Both the position numbers and the translations under genes were made by a program. Below the pieces are notes generated by a model. The model saw nothing but the letters and a program-made list of their open reading frames with translations, searched no databases and was not told the DNA's origin. DNA of 64,000 bases. Source: Paenisporosarcina antarctica. GTDB taxonomy: Bacteria > Bacillota > Bacilli > Bacillales_A > Planococcaceae. Location of the stretch: positions 773,501 to 837,500 of the forward strand of contig NZ_CP038015.1 in assembly GCF_004367585.1 (NCBI RefSeq). The letters run 5' to 3'. Positions 8,826-17,151 of the stretch are shown one piece after another (the first letter of the stretch is position 1; every line of letters starts with the position of its first letter).

Positions 8826-9142
8826 AATTATTTCCACTCCTTTCAGCTTCTAATATGCGGCGCATTGCGTTGTCAACTTCAGCGTACATTAGAATGCACC
8901 GGTCTTCACTCATTTGTTTTTTAGCACTACTTGCCATCTTGAAAGCTCAATTTATCGGCTTCCAAGCTTATTATATAATATATAGTATAGATACCCCTAA
9001 AATTTGCTCTTATCTAGTCATAGAATATCCATTTCTTGTGATATGAATACGAGAAGAATAAGGAACTAATATTAATTAAATTTGATGATAATATAAAAGA
9101 GATTAAAATTATGTGGACTACAGAAAAGATAAAGGGTGGATT

Positions 9143-9727
9143 ATGGATTCGATAATTCGGTATATACAAGATATGGGTTTCTATATGGTATTAATTTTAC
9201 CAGGCATTATTGCGGTACGTATTTTTCAAATTAAGCGATTAAAAATGCAAACGAACATTTTACGTGAGTTCGGCATTACACTGTTTTTTATGTTCCTTGT
9301 TGGCTTGCTGTCTCAGACTATATTACCTGCTGTAAGTAGCCAGGGAGGGGAAGTGAAATTTATTAACGGGAATCATCAAGCAATTAATCTAGAGCCTTTT
9401 CGGGTATTAACCGAGACTTATAATGCAATCAAATACTTGGACTTATGGCAACCTTTTTTAATTAATTTCGTTGGAAATATTGTGATGTTCTTCCCTATAG
9501 GTTTTTTTCTTCCATTATTATGGGGAAAGTTTGGTCGAGCTTGGCGAGCAATCGGTACTGCATTTCTTATATCAGTAGCTATTGAAATACTGCAACTTCC
9601 TCAAATGCGCAGTAGTGATGTAGATGACTTATGGCTAAATACTTTAGGGGCTTGCATCGGTTATATAGTGTATAAAAGTCTTCCAAATATGGTCAAGAAA
9701 AGTTTTAACATAAGACAAATTGGGTAA
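9143..9727 (+). CDS. VanZ-like integral membrane protein
   Basis: Four to five hydrophobic segments are visible. The family signature is NFVGNIVMFFPIGFFLPLLW, followed by IEILQLP and the RSSDVDDLWLNTLGACIGY block. VanZ of enterococci gives low-level teicoplanin resistance, but most homologues have no proven role in resistance. The ATG at 9143 has AAAGGG before it; an in-frame GTG at 9113 is less likely. No vancomycin-resistance genes are near it, so a resistance function should not be assumed. Confidence 0.85.
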   Translation: MDSIIRYIQDMGFYMVLILPGIIAVRIFQIKRLKMQTNILREFGITLFFMFLVGLLSQTILPAVSSQGGEVKFINGNHQAINLEPFRVLTETYNAIKYLDLWQPFLINFVGNIVMFFPIGFFLPLLWGKFGRAWRAIGTAFLISVAIEILQLPQMRSSDVDDLWLNTLGACIGYIVYKSLPNMVKKSFNIRQIG

Positions 9728-10077
9728 CCATCGTGTGTGTCTAGAGTTAAATGAGTTTATCATCATGAACCCACTAGATGAAACGAAAATGGATGGAAAA
9801 TCAAATCATGACACTTATTGTCGATTTAGTCTAATAAGACGTTTTCAAAATTAAAGGAAAGCAGTTATATCAACTTTTAATAGATAAATTAATAGCAAAT
9901 ATTTAAACAGTTAGAAGGACACGCTTAAACTATTGCTCGAAAAATGATATAATTTCTCATTGAAGCACTAATATGTATATGCTATTTGTTTGACGGGTGT
10001 TATTTATTCATTCGTTAGTAACTAGAACTTAGATCCTCATGCTATAGCTTCCATTTAAATAGAAAAGTGAATGCTCG
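9728..10077. other. Intergenic stretch without a recognised gene
   Basis: Only very short open frames occur, without good ribosome binding sites. A TATAAT-like hexamer is present near 9945 but lacks a matching -35. No RNA element was recognised. Confidence 0.5.
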
Positions 10078-10106
10078 GTTACAGCTATAATTCACGTTAA
10101 TATAAA
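10078..10106 (+). promoter_or_regulatory. Candidate sigma-A promoter for the D-Asp ligase operon
   Basis: GTTACA (10078-10083) and TATAAA (10101-10106) are spaced by 17 bp. The predicted start near 10113 would give a leader of about 30 nt. Confidence 0.45.
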
Positions 10107-10144
10107 TACACAATATGTTTTGGAAAAGAGAGTTGATATATACC

Positions 10145-11368
10145 ATGACAACAAATCATTCGTTTTTACCTATATTACTTGGTTCAGATATGAACGCATA
10201 CGGAATGGCACGTGCTTTTCATGAAGCTTATGGATTAAAACCACTCGTTTTAGGCCGTATGAATTTATCCGCAACACAAGATAGCAAAATTTTAGATTTT
10301 CAAGTTATTCCTAATTTAAATGAACAAGATGTGTTCGTTCCAGCTCTTTTAAAAGTTGCAAGTGAACATGTGGATAAAAAACTATTGCTCCTAGCCTGTG
10401 GAGACGATTATGCTAAATTAATTATCCAAAATAAAGAACAATTACAGTTACATTTTGCGGTACCATACATTGATGAAAAATTAATGGATCGTATCGTGTT
10501 AAAAGAAAATTTCTATAATATTTGTGAGCAGTACGGATTTGCCTATCCAAAGACATCACTTTGTACCTTTAAAACAAAGGACTCATTTACCATCGACTTT
10601 ATGTATCCAATCATCATTAAAGCATCTAACTCTGTCGAGTATTGGAATTGTTCATTCCCAGGAAAGAAAAAAGTTTTCTTGGCACATGATGAAACAGAAA
10701 AGAATGCCATCATTGAAGCGATATACAAATCAACTTACAAAGATAATTTAACGATTCAAGAATTTATTCCGGGAGACGATTCTTACATGCGTGTTTTAAA
10801 TGCGTATGTAGGGAAAGATGGAAAAGTCAAACTCATGTCTTTGGGTAACCCGATTTTAGAAGAGCATTCACCTGAAGGCATCGGAAGTTATGCAGCTATC
10901 ATTAATACGTTTGATGAAGCATTACTTGAACGAGTGCGTGTTTTCTTAGAAGATATCGGCTACATTGGCTTCGCAAACTTTGATATGAAGCTTGATTTAC
11001 GAGATGGTGAATACAAGTTATTTGAGATTAACTTGCGAAATGGTCGAAGTAGTTACTATGTTACTGCAAGTGGTCACAACCTGATGAAGTATGTGGCAGA
11101 TGATCATATGCTTAATATTCCACAAACGTTGACGTATGCGAAAGACAAGCATCTCTGGATGATTATTCCAAAAGGAGTATTATTTAAGTACGCACAAAAC
11201 GATCAACTTAAACAGGAAGCAAAAGAGTTAATTGCTGCAGGAAAATTCACGAATCATTTATTTTACAAAAAAGACTTCAATCCAAAGCGATGGGCAAAGT
11301 TAACGTTGAATAATTTAAATTACTATCGTAAGTATAAAAAATACTTTAACAATAAAGGTTTGTCTTAA
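10145..11368 (+). CDS. D-aspartate ligase (ATP-grasp), peptidoglycan cross-bridge
   Basis: The protein matches, from memory, the D-aspartate ligase Asl of Enterococcus faecium along its whole length. Shared blocks include FLPILLGSDMN near the N-terminus, FIPGDDSYMRVLNAYVG, GFANFDMK and the ATP-grasp metal-binding FEINLRNGRSSYYVT. The enzyme activates the beta-carboxylate of D-Asp with ATP and joins it to the epsilon-amino group of L-Lys in UDP-MurNAc-pentapeptide, in the cytosol. The ATG at 10145 gives a start that aligns with the enterococcal protein; the ribosome binding site is weak. The next gene, an amino-acid racemase three bases on, supplies the D-substrate. D-Glu rather than D-Asp as substrate cannot be excluded, since some Planococcaceae use it. 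Confidence 0.88.
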   Translation: MTTNHSFLPILLGSDMNAYGMARAFHEAYGLKPLVLGRMNLSATQDSKILDFQVIPNLNEQDVFVPALLKVASEHVDKKLLLLACGDDYAKLIIQNKEQLQLHFAVPYIDEKLMDRIVLKENFYNICEQYGFAYPKTSLCTFKTKDSFTIDFMYPIIIKASNSVEYWNCSFPGKKKVFLAHDETEKNAIIEAIYKSTYKDNLTIQEFIPGDDSYMRVLNAYVGKDGKVKLMSLGNPILEEHSPEGIGSYAAIINTFDEALLERVRVFLEDIGYIGFANFDMKLDLRDGEYKLFEINLRNGRSSYYVTASGHNLMKYVADDHMLNIPQTLTYAKDKHLWMIIPKGVLFKYAQNDQLKQEAKELIAAGKFTNHLFYKKDFNPKRWAKLTLNNLNYYRKYKKYFNNKGLS

Positions 11369-11371
11369 TTA

Positions 11372-12073
11372 ATGAAAAAAAAAGTGTTAGGCATCATCGG
11401 AGGGGTCGGCCCGCTTGCAACGATGTTACTAGGTGAAATGATTGTCAAACGTACAAAAGCAAAATCAGATCAACAACATGTCAATATGGTAATTACCAAT
11501 AACACCAGCATCCCAGATCGTACGACATATATACTGGACCGATCAAAAGCTAACCCTGTGCCAGTCATGATTTCAGATGCTACTAAATTAATATCCATTG
11601 GAGCAGAAGTGTTAGCTGTTCCATGTAATACCGCTCACTCATTTTATCAAGATATTCAAAAGGGAGCGGGAATTCAAATGGTTCATATGATTGATGAAAC
11701 AGCAAAACGAGCTGCTCAAATAGGTGCTAAAAAAGTCGGTATTCTTGCAACAACTGGAACATTGACTACTTCTGTTTATCAACTAGCATGCCAACGTGCA
11801 GGTGTTCAACCCGTTGTCCCAGATGAAGAAACGCAGAAATTGGTTATGTCTATTATTTATGATGATGTGAAAGCTTCGCAGCCTGTCGATTTTTTGAAAT
11901 GGCAACAAATTATTAGTAAAATGGACGACCTTTCTTGTGATTATATGATTTTAGGGTGTACGGAATTATCGATTGTAAAAAAAGAATTAAATCTTGGTGA
12001 TACATACATCGATTCTTTAATGGTATTAGCTGAAAGTTCTATTCTTGCATGTGGCTATGAATTGAATGATTAA
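11372..12073 (+). CDS. racD: Aspartate racemase (Asp/Glu racemase family)
   Basis: A PLP-independent racemase with the two catalytic cysteines in VPCNTAHSF and LGCTELSI, and the N-terminal GIIGGVGPLAT motif typical of aspartate racemases rather than of MurI. It turns L-Asp into D-Asp. The ATG lies three bases after the stop of the D-Asp ligase with no strong ribosome binding site, which suggests translational coupling. The pairing racemase plus ligase recalls racD/asl of Enterococcus faecium. A strong terminator follows about 90 bp downstream, closing the operon. Confidence 0.88.
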   Translation: MKKKVLGIIGGVGPLATMLLGEMIVKRTKAKSDQQHVNMVITNNTSIPDRTTYILDRSKANPVPVMISDATKLISIGAEVLAVPCNTAHSFYQDIQKGAGIQMVHMIDETAKRAAQIGAKKVGILATTGTLTTSVYQLACQRAGVQPVVPDEETQKLVMSIIYDDVKASQPVDFLKWQQIISKMDDLSCDYMILGCTELSIVKKELNLGDTYIDSLMVLAESSILACGYELND

Positions 12074-12162
12074 CTAAATTGGTTCTTTGTCAAATGGCGT
12101 TGGTGAAGAATTTCAGTCGGCTATAATTGATTATTTTTCGCGGGACTGTCCAGAAAGTCAGT

Positions 12163-12192
12163 AAGACTGCTTTTTTTGGGCAGTCTTTTTTT
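12163..12192 (+). terminator. Terminator of the D-Asp ligase/racemase operon
   Basis: AAGACTGC (12163-12170) pairs with GCAGTCTT (12180-12187), followed by a run of T. Confidence 0.8.
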
Positions 12193-12208
12193 ATGTAGTT
12201 TTTCAAGT

Positions 12209-12440
12209 ATCCGTTGCTTTCCGTTCCAGCGCACTTTCATGTTTCGAAGCTAGCGTAGCGATGCAGAAACAGATGGACGCTTTCCGCGGGCACGGCTTCA
12301 GCCTACTCGTCGCGAAAAACACGATCCTGTGGGGTCTTCAGCTCGCGCTTTTTCGCTGGAAAGATATTGGACGAACTGTCATTCGGCCAATATCTTTGCG
12401 ACGAGTAACCGCAGGAGCACATGTTTTCTCGCCATCTTAC
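12209..12440. repeat. GC-rich intergenic repeat, copy A
   Basis: This noncoding block differs sharply in base composition from its surroundings and carries GGACGCTTTCCGCGGGC-like text known from dispersed repeats of Bacillaceae and Planococcaceae. It contains two internal hairpins: GCGAAAAA 12312-12319 with TTTTTCGC 12349-12356, and an 11-bp stem 12360-12370 with 12387-12397. Positions 12395-12419 are identical to 13186-13210 in copy B (25 bases). Small open frames here are artefacts of the repeat. Confidence 0.75.
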
Positions 12441-12523
12441 ACTCCAATCAAATAGAATTGCACGTTAAAATTGGATAAGAATATATAAATTGCCTGATCC
12501 AGTGACAATGCTTAAAAGTAGGA

Positions 12524-13000
12524 TTATGCTGCTTTTGAGCGTAATTGTTTTTGTTCACTTTGTTTATCAGCTGGTTTTAATTTAAAGTGTGAAATAATAC
12601 GGTTTTTGTAATTTTGGAAATTTCTATATCCATAAGCGACACGATTCAATACGTTGATTTTATTGTTAATCCCTTCAATTCTTCCGTTATTGTAAGGCTA
12701 AATAAAGCTGTTTTCTATGAACTTAAGATGTTTTCTTAACGTTTTTAAGCTTGTTCTCATATAACTTGAAATTAAAGGGCGAAACAGATCTAGTTAAACT
12801 AGTCTCCAATGCCTTGAAATCCTTATCAGACATAACTTTTAGAAGTTCTTGATAGAACATTTCTTCTACAATACTTGTCGCTAAGCGTTGGCCGAATAAT
12901 AGGTAGTATTTACCTTCTTTTATTAAGTTTTCTTCAAAAGTAATGTTGGGTCTTGAATATCGAGTAAAGATTTAATACTAATACTAGTAGAATGTAACAA
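12524..13000 (-). pseudogene. Broken ISL3-family transposase, internally deleted
   Basis: On the minus strand a TTG at 13000, preceded by AGGAGG, opens a frame reading STSISIKSLLDIQDP, an ISL3-type N-terminus. A frameshift then leads into NITFEENLIKEG, and the text jumps directly to C-terminal sequence (YYLLFGQRL, FKALETSLTRSVSP). A second frameshift and an in-frame TAG follow, the latter where PYNNGRIEG begins. The C-terminus runs GINNKINVLNRVAYGYRNF to a stop at 12524. An intact ISL3 transposase has around 400 residues; only about 155 remain. The element cannot move itself. Confidence 0.8.
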
Positions 13001-13062
13001 GTGAGTTTCCTCCTGGATGATGGTTTTGGTCGGCTTTTATTCTACAAGGAATCTCACTTGTT
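12996..13062. repeat. Inverted repeat at the 5' end of the broken ISL3 element
   Basis: AACAAGTGAGTTTCCT (12996-13011) pairs with AGGAATCTCACTTGTT (13047-13062), 15 of 16 matching. It overlaps the transposase start and ribosome binding site, so it may be a leader hairpin or part of the element end. Confidence 0.6.
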
Positions 13063-13100
13063 TTCTATATCTCTTTGAACTTATGTTTCCTTTATTCTCT

Positions 13101-13288
13101 TAGCGGACTTCCGTGCAGAGCGGCGACTCCGGTGGGATTAGCGTGACAGGTGAGACCCCACAGGAAACGAATTGTACACTATTCGTTTGCGACGAGTAAC
13201 CGCAGGAGCATTGATTGTTTTGGAGACGAGGAGGCTCACCGCAGGCCCCACGGAACGCGTCCGCTCGGAACGGAAATCAGCGTGTATC
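13101..13288. repeat. GC-rich intergenic repeat, copy B
   Basis: A second copy of the repeat family at 12209-12440. It has its own hairpin AAACGAAT (13165-13172) with ATTCGTTT (13181-13188) in the same context as the second hairpin of copy A: GGAAA before and the identical 25-base block (13186-13210) after. The two copies bracket the ISL3 remnant. Confidence 0.75.
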
Positions 13289-13333
13289 AGTCTTATTTTT
13301 AGTTGCATAGATATTTATAAAAAAAGGACATTA

Positions 13334-13444
13334 GTGAAATTCCATCCCTTTCTCCTGTTTTATCGAGAAGGGGATGTTATTTCACCAACGTCATATATTG
13401 TACAACCACTAAACTTTGTCCCTCTAATAGGACAGAGTTTAGTG
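13334..13444. repeat. Two successive inverted repeats
   Basis: GTGAAAT 13334-13340 pairs with ATTTCAC 13379-13385, and the inner part (ATCCC, TTCTC with GAGAA, GGGAT) extends the stem. Immediately after, a 15-bp stem pairs 13407-13421 with 13430-13444, with one T-G pair. Neither is followed by a T-run. The remaining bases up to the helicase gene show nothing else. Confidence 0.6.
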
Positions 13445-13646
13445 TTGAAATATAGCAAGTAAAATTCGAACAATATTATAGAATCTTTTCCATTTTACTG
13501 ATGTTCTCGGGTTATGTAGGGAATTAGTTGAGGTTGCAACATGGTGTCCAACATGAGTTGTAAAAACCTACAGGCCCAATTGGAAAAGGCTTAAAATAGC
13601 ATTTTATGGTACACTAAAAACATGTAAATATAAAGGTGGAATAACC

Positions 13647-14798
13647 ATGTCATTTATCGAAAACTTAAAACCCGAACTTCAAAATAAATGGAAATTTGAA
13701 TATGAAATGCCTGTACAGACTCAATTAATCCCAAGCATGCTTGAAGGGAAAGATGTGGTGGCACAATCGCCAACGGGTTCAGGTAAAACATTAGCGTACG
13801 TCTTGCCACTATTAAATCAAGTCGATGGTTCATTACACAAAACGCAAGCGCTCATCGTTACTCCTTCACAAGAACTGTCGATGCAAATTGTTGAAGTTTT
13901 ACGTGAGTGGACAGCTGATACCGATATTACAGTTGCTCAATTAATTGGAGGAGCTAATATGGCTCGACAATTAGAGAAACTAAAGAAAAAACCAACTATT
14001 GTCGTTGGAACACCGGGCCGTTTAAATGAATTTATTAAAAATAAAAAACTTAAACTGCATGACATCATGCATATTGTTTTAGATGAAGGCGATCAGTTGT
14101 TAGCTAGAGAACATCGCGGTATTATCAAAGCGCTTATTGATGGCTCTAATCACGAACGCCAAATAGTAGTTCTATCGGCAACGATTACCGAAGAAATTGA
14201 GTTAGCAGCAAATCGAATGATGAAAGATCCATTACGTATTCATGTGACACATGAAGAATTACCGGCGCAAGGTAAAGTGGTACATTCATTTGTCAAAGTA
14301 GAAGAACGTGACAAAACAGATCTACTGCGACGTTTAGCTTATGTGGAGGGATTACGCGGTTTAGCTTTTGTTAACAATTTAGATCAATTGTTAATGAAAG
14401 AATCGAAGCTGAAATTCCGTGAAGCAAAAATCGTAACTTTACACTCAGATATGAAAAAAGAAGAACGTAAGCAAGCATTGGCTTCTTTCCGCAAGGGGGA
14501 AGTAAGTATATTAATTGCTACTGACATTGCCGCTCGTGGTTTAGACATAGAAGGTTTGACTCATGTTATACATGTTGATGTACCGCACTTGATCGAACCA
14601 TATTTGCATCGTTCAGGCCGAACAGGTCGTGCAGGTGCTGATGGAGAAGTATTATCATTATTAACATATACAGATGAAAAGAATTATAAAAAATGGACAA
14701 AAGAGTTGCCATCTAAACCGGTACAAAAAGTATGGGATCAAGGTAAATTAATTGAAGGGTCATCTAAAACCCTGCTACAAAGGGGGAAAAAGAAATGA
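13647..14798 (+). CDS. yfmL: DEAD-box RNA helicase, YfmL-like
   Basis: The two RecA-like domains carry the helicase motifs: SPTGSGKT (I), TPGR (Ib), LDEGD in place of DEAD (II), SAT (III), ATDIAARGLDI (V) and HRSGRTGRAG (VI). With 383 residues and only a short basic tail, it fits the small YfmL type, thought to act in ribosome assembly, rather than the long-tailed CshA/DeaD types. The change of the third motif II residue from Ala to Gly is unusual, but the catalytic Asp-Glu is kept. The stop overlaps the next start (ATGA), so it is coupled to the aminopeptidase gene. Confidence 0.88.
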   Translation: MSFIENLKPELQNKWKFEYEMPVQTQLIPSMLEGKDVVAQSPTGSGKTLAYVLPLLNQVDGSLHKTQALIVTPSQELSMQIVEVLREWTADTDITVAQLIGGANMARQLEKLKKKPTIVVGTPGRLNEFIKNKKLKLHDIMHIVLDEGDQLLAREHRGIIKALIDGSNHERQIVVLSATITEEIELAANRMMKDPLRIHVTHEELPAQGKVVHSFVKVEERDKTDLLRRLAYVEGLRGLAFVNNLDQLLMKESKLKFREAKIVTLHSDMKKEERKQALASFRKGEVSILIATDIAARGLDIEGLTHVIHVDVPHLIEPYLHRSGRTGRAGADGEVLSLLTYTDEKNYKKWTKELPSKPVQKVWDQGKLIEGSSKTLLQRGKKK

Positions 14799-16024
14799 CT
14801 TTTGATGAAAAATTAGCAGAATATGCTAATTTGGCTGTGCGTGTAGGAATTAACGTCCAACCTGGTCAATACGTGTTAATAAACACGACGACGGAAACAC
14901 TTGATTTTACGCGTCTAGTTGTTAAAAAAGCTTACGAAGCAGGAGCCAAACGCGTCCATGTAAATTTCTCGGATGGACCAACCAATCGTGCTTTTTATGA
15001 GTTTGCTGCTGAATCTGAAATGCATGAGTTTCCAGCATGGATGGTAGCGCAGCGAGATGAATTGATCGATCAACAAGGAGCATTATTATGGATTGATGCG
15101 GAAGATCCTGACTTATTAGCAGGAGTTCCTGTTAAACGTATTTCTGATCAACATAAAGTAGCAGGTCGTGCGTTAGAAAAATACCGTGCTGCTGTTATGT
15201 CTGATAAAATCGCTTGGTCAATTGTTGCGATACCTTCCCAAAAGTGGGCAGCAAAAGTATTTCCGGAGTTGCCAAAAGAAGAGCAATTAAACACGTTATG
15301 GGAAGTTATTTTTAAAACAGTCCGAATTGGTGATGGAACTGCTGTTGAACAGTGGAAGACTCATATTAGTGAATTAGAAAAGCGTGCAACTGCATTAAAC
15401 GACAAACGTTATAAAAAAATCATATATAAAGCGCCTGGTACAGAATTAACAATTGAATTACCAACGAGACACCTATGGATGACTGGTGCTAGTAAAACGC
15501 CTAACAAGACTGCATTTATTGCGAATATGCCTACTGAAGAAGTCTATACAGCTCCTTTAAAATTAGGTGTTAACGGATATGTTCGCAATACAAAACCACT
15601 TGTTTACCAAGGTAATATTATTGATGGATTCACGTTTACGTTTGAAAATGGCAAAATTGTTAAGGCACAAGCGGAGGTAGGAAATGACTTGCTTCAAGGC
15701 TTGATTCAAAATGACAATGGGTCAGCTTATCTTGGTGAATTGGCTTTGGTTCCGCATAAATCACCCATTTCGTCTTCTGGTATTTTATTTTACAACACAT
15801 TGTTTGATGAAAATGCATCGAACCATTTAGCGATTGGTGAAGCCTATCCAACGTGTGTTGAAGGTGCTAGTAATTTAGAAGAAGGACAATTTCAGGCTTT
15901 AGGATTAAATACATCGATCACTCATGAAGATTTCATGATTGGTAGTGCGGAAATGGATATTGATGGTGAACGTGAAGATGGTAAAATAGAACCTATTTTC
16001 CGTCAAGGGAACTGGGCATTTTAA
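14795..16024 (+). CDS. M29 aminopeptidase (AmpS/PepS type), copy 1
   Basis: A 409-residue cytosolic metallo-aminopeptidase of family M29. The C-terminal half bears the cobalt/zinc ligand blocks: YLGELALVPHKSPIS, ILFYNTLFDENASNHLAIGEA and ITHEDFMIGSAEMDIDG. It removes N-terminal residues from peptides. It overlaps the helicase gene by 4 nt and is followed 12 nt later by the SGNH hydrolase gene, making a three-gene operon. A clear paralogue lies at 27996-29228 on the other strand. Confidence 0.92.
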   Translation: MTFDEKLAEYANLAVRVGINVQPGQYVLINTTTETLDFTRLVVKKAYEAGAKRVHVNFSDGPTNRAFYEFAAESEMHEFPAWMVAQRDELIDQQGALLWIDAEDPDLLAGVPVKRISDQHKVAGRALEKYRAAVMSDKIAWSIVAIPSQKWAAKVFPELPKEEQLNTLWEVIFKTVRIGDGTAVEQWKTHISELEKRATALNDKRYKKIIYKAPGTELTIELPTRHLWMTGASKTPNKTAFIANMPTEEVYTAPLKLGVNGYVRNTKPLVYQGNIIDGFTFTFENGKIVKAQAEVGNDLLQGLIQNDNGSAYLGELALVPHKSPISSSGILFYNTLFDENASNHLAIGEAYPTCVEGASNLEEGQFQALGLNTSITHEDFMIGSAEMDIDGEREDGKIEPIFRQGNWAF

Positions 16025-16036
16025 GAAGGTGACTTT

Positions 16037-16936
16037 ATGATAAAAGGACGATTAACTGCCATATTGGTAATCTGTAGTGTGTTTCTAGTACCGTTTCAAA
16101 CAAGTGCTCAAGTATTTGGTCCTGTTTCCTATTTGGCTCTTGGCGATTCTATTGCTGCTGGTCAAACACCCATGAGTGAAATTGATACAGGTTATAGTGA
16201 TTTAATTGCCCAAGAAATTGCGAGGAATCAACCACTTGCTTTTTATTCGAAAGATTTATCATTTCCGGGATTTACGACTGCCGATGTGCTGGAACGTGTG
16301 CAATCTAAAGAGGCGGAACAACTGATTAAAAATGCAAATGTCATTACAATTTCTGCTGGAGCCAACGATCTTTTGAGACTTATTCAAGCGAATGATAAGT
16401 CTGGATCATTATCCTTTCAACAGATTCCCGTGGATTTTTCATTAAATACCGTCCGGAAAAACATGTTAACGATGTTAACCGACTTGAAAAAAATAGCACC
16501 GAAAGCAGAAATTTATGTAATGGGTTATTATTTTGCGTATCCACATGCACGTGAATCGCAAAAGTTCGGTACGGCTAAACAATTAGATCGTCTTAATGAT
16601 ATTTTAGCAAAAGTGTCGAAAAAAGCAGGTGTGAATTTTGTGTCAGTTGACGCTGCTTTCGGTAATAATGCAATAGATAAAGTTCCAAATGCAGCAGATG
16701 TCCACCCAAATGCAGTGGGATACCGAGCAATGGCGAACAGTTTTTTCAATGTCTATTCTAAAGGCTCAATGCAGGTAATGAAAAATGAGGTGCCTCCTGC
16801 AAATCCTCGTAGCTTTGAACAGATTATGCAAGATCAAAAGGATGCTAATGAAGCAAGAGATGAATCTGCAGTATTGCCATCTTCGTTTTTAGAAGAAGAA
16901 TATTTAGCACTATCTGAAATGAGACCATTTATTTAA
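16037..16936 (+). CDS. Secreted SGNH/GDSL-family hydrolase
   Basis: A signal peptide (about 1-25, ending near TSAQ) precedes the SGNH blocks: LALGDSIAAG with the nucleophilic Ser, a Gly in block II, SAGANDLL with the Asn of block III, and DVHPNAVGY with the Asp and His of block V. Such enzymes are esterases or lipases acting on lipids or acylated polymers outside the cell. The C-terminal 50 residues are acidic and probably disordered. AGAAGGTGA precedes the ATG. It is the last gene of the helicase-aminopeptidase operon. The substrate cannot be told. Confidence 0.85.
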   Translation: MIKGRLTAILVICSVFLVPFQTSAQVFGPVSYLALGDSIAAGQTPMSEIDTGYSDLIAQEIARNQPLAFYSKDLSFPGFTTADVLERVQSKEAEQLIKNANVITISAGANDLLRLIQANDKSGSLSFQQIPVDFSLNTVRKNMLTMLTDLKKIAPKAEIYVMGYYFAYPHARESQKFGTAKQLDRLNDILAKVSKKAGVNFVSVDAAFGNNAIDKVPNAADVHPNAVGYRAMANSFFNVYSKGSMQVMKNEVPPANPRSFEQIMQDQKDANEARDESAVLPSSFLEEEYLALSEMRPFI

Positions 16937-16973
16937 AAAAGTTGGAACTCGAGTTAACGAGTTCCAACTTTTT
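16936..16973. terminator. Bidirectional terminator
   Basis: A perfect 11-bp stem (GTTGGAACTCG 16941-16951 with CGAGTTCCAAC 16958-16968), flanked by A6 and T5, ends the SGNH gene on + and the small gene on -. Confidence 0.9.
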
Positions 16974-17088
16974 ATTTGCGTGTATATGTGATTTTAGTAC
17001 CTTTTCTAGAATCAATAACTTTTTTAACGATTGGGATAATGATAGGTGCAAACTTTATTGTTGTTTTAATTAATTTACCAATTTTCAT
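16972..17088 (-). CDS. Small basic peptide, 38 residues
   Basis: The frame reads MKIGKLIKTTIKFAPIIIP, then VKKVIDSRKGTKITYTRK and stop. AGGAGTGATATAC stands in front of the ATG, and a shared terminator follows directly. The peptide is strongly basic with an amphipathic or hydrophobic middle (APIIIPIV), so it may lie on the membrane. I do not recognise a characterised family. The good ribosome binding site plus terminator make it a likely real gene. Confidence 0.65.
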   Translation of the reverse strand: MKIGKLIKTTIKFAPIIIPIVKKVIDSRKGTKITYTRK

Positions 17089-17151
17089 GTATATCACTCC
17101 TGTCGCTATTGTTATAGTATTGTTATTTCCCACAAGAAGTCAATAGTAAAC

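Noticed and set aside
8746..8937. 63-codon minus-strand frame upstream of and overlapping the CAP-protein gene (MASSAKKQMSEDRC...)
   Set aside because: It reads plausibly, but there is no ribosome binding site at its ATG and it overlaps the start of the CAP-protein gene for 80 bases; left out for lack of support.
9143..9727. VanZ-like gene as a glycopeptide-resistance locus
   Set aside because: No vanA/B/H/X/R/S genes are nearby; VanZ-domain proteins are common in Bacillales.
12261..12455. 64-codon frame in the GC-rich patch
   Set aside because: It is a translation of the intergenic repeat copy A.
13172..13462. 96-codon frame in the GC-rich patch
   Set aside because: It translates repeat copy B and the following hairpins; no ribosome binding site.
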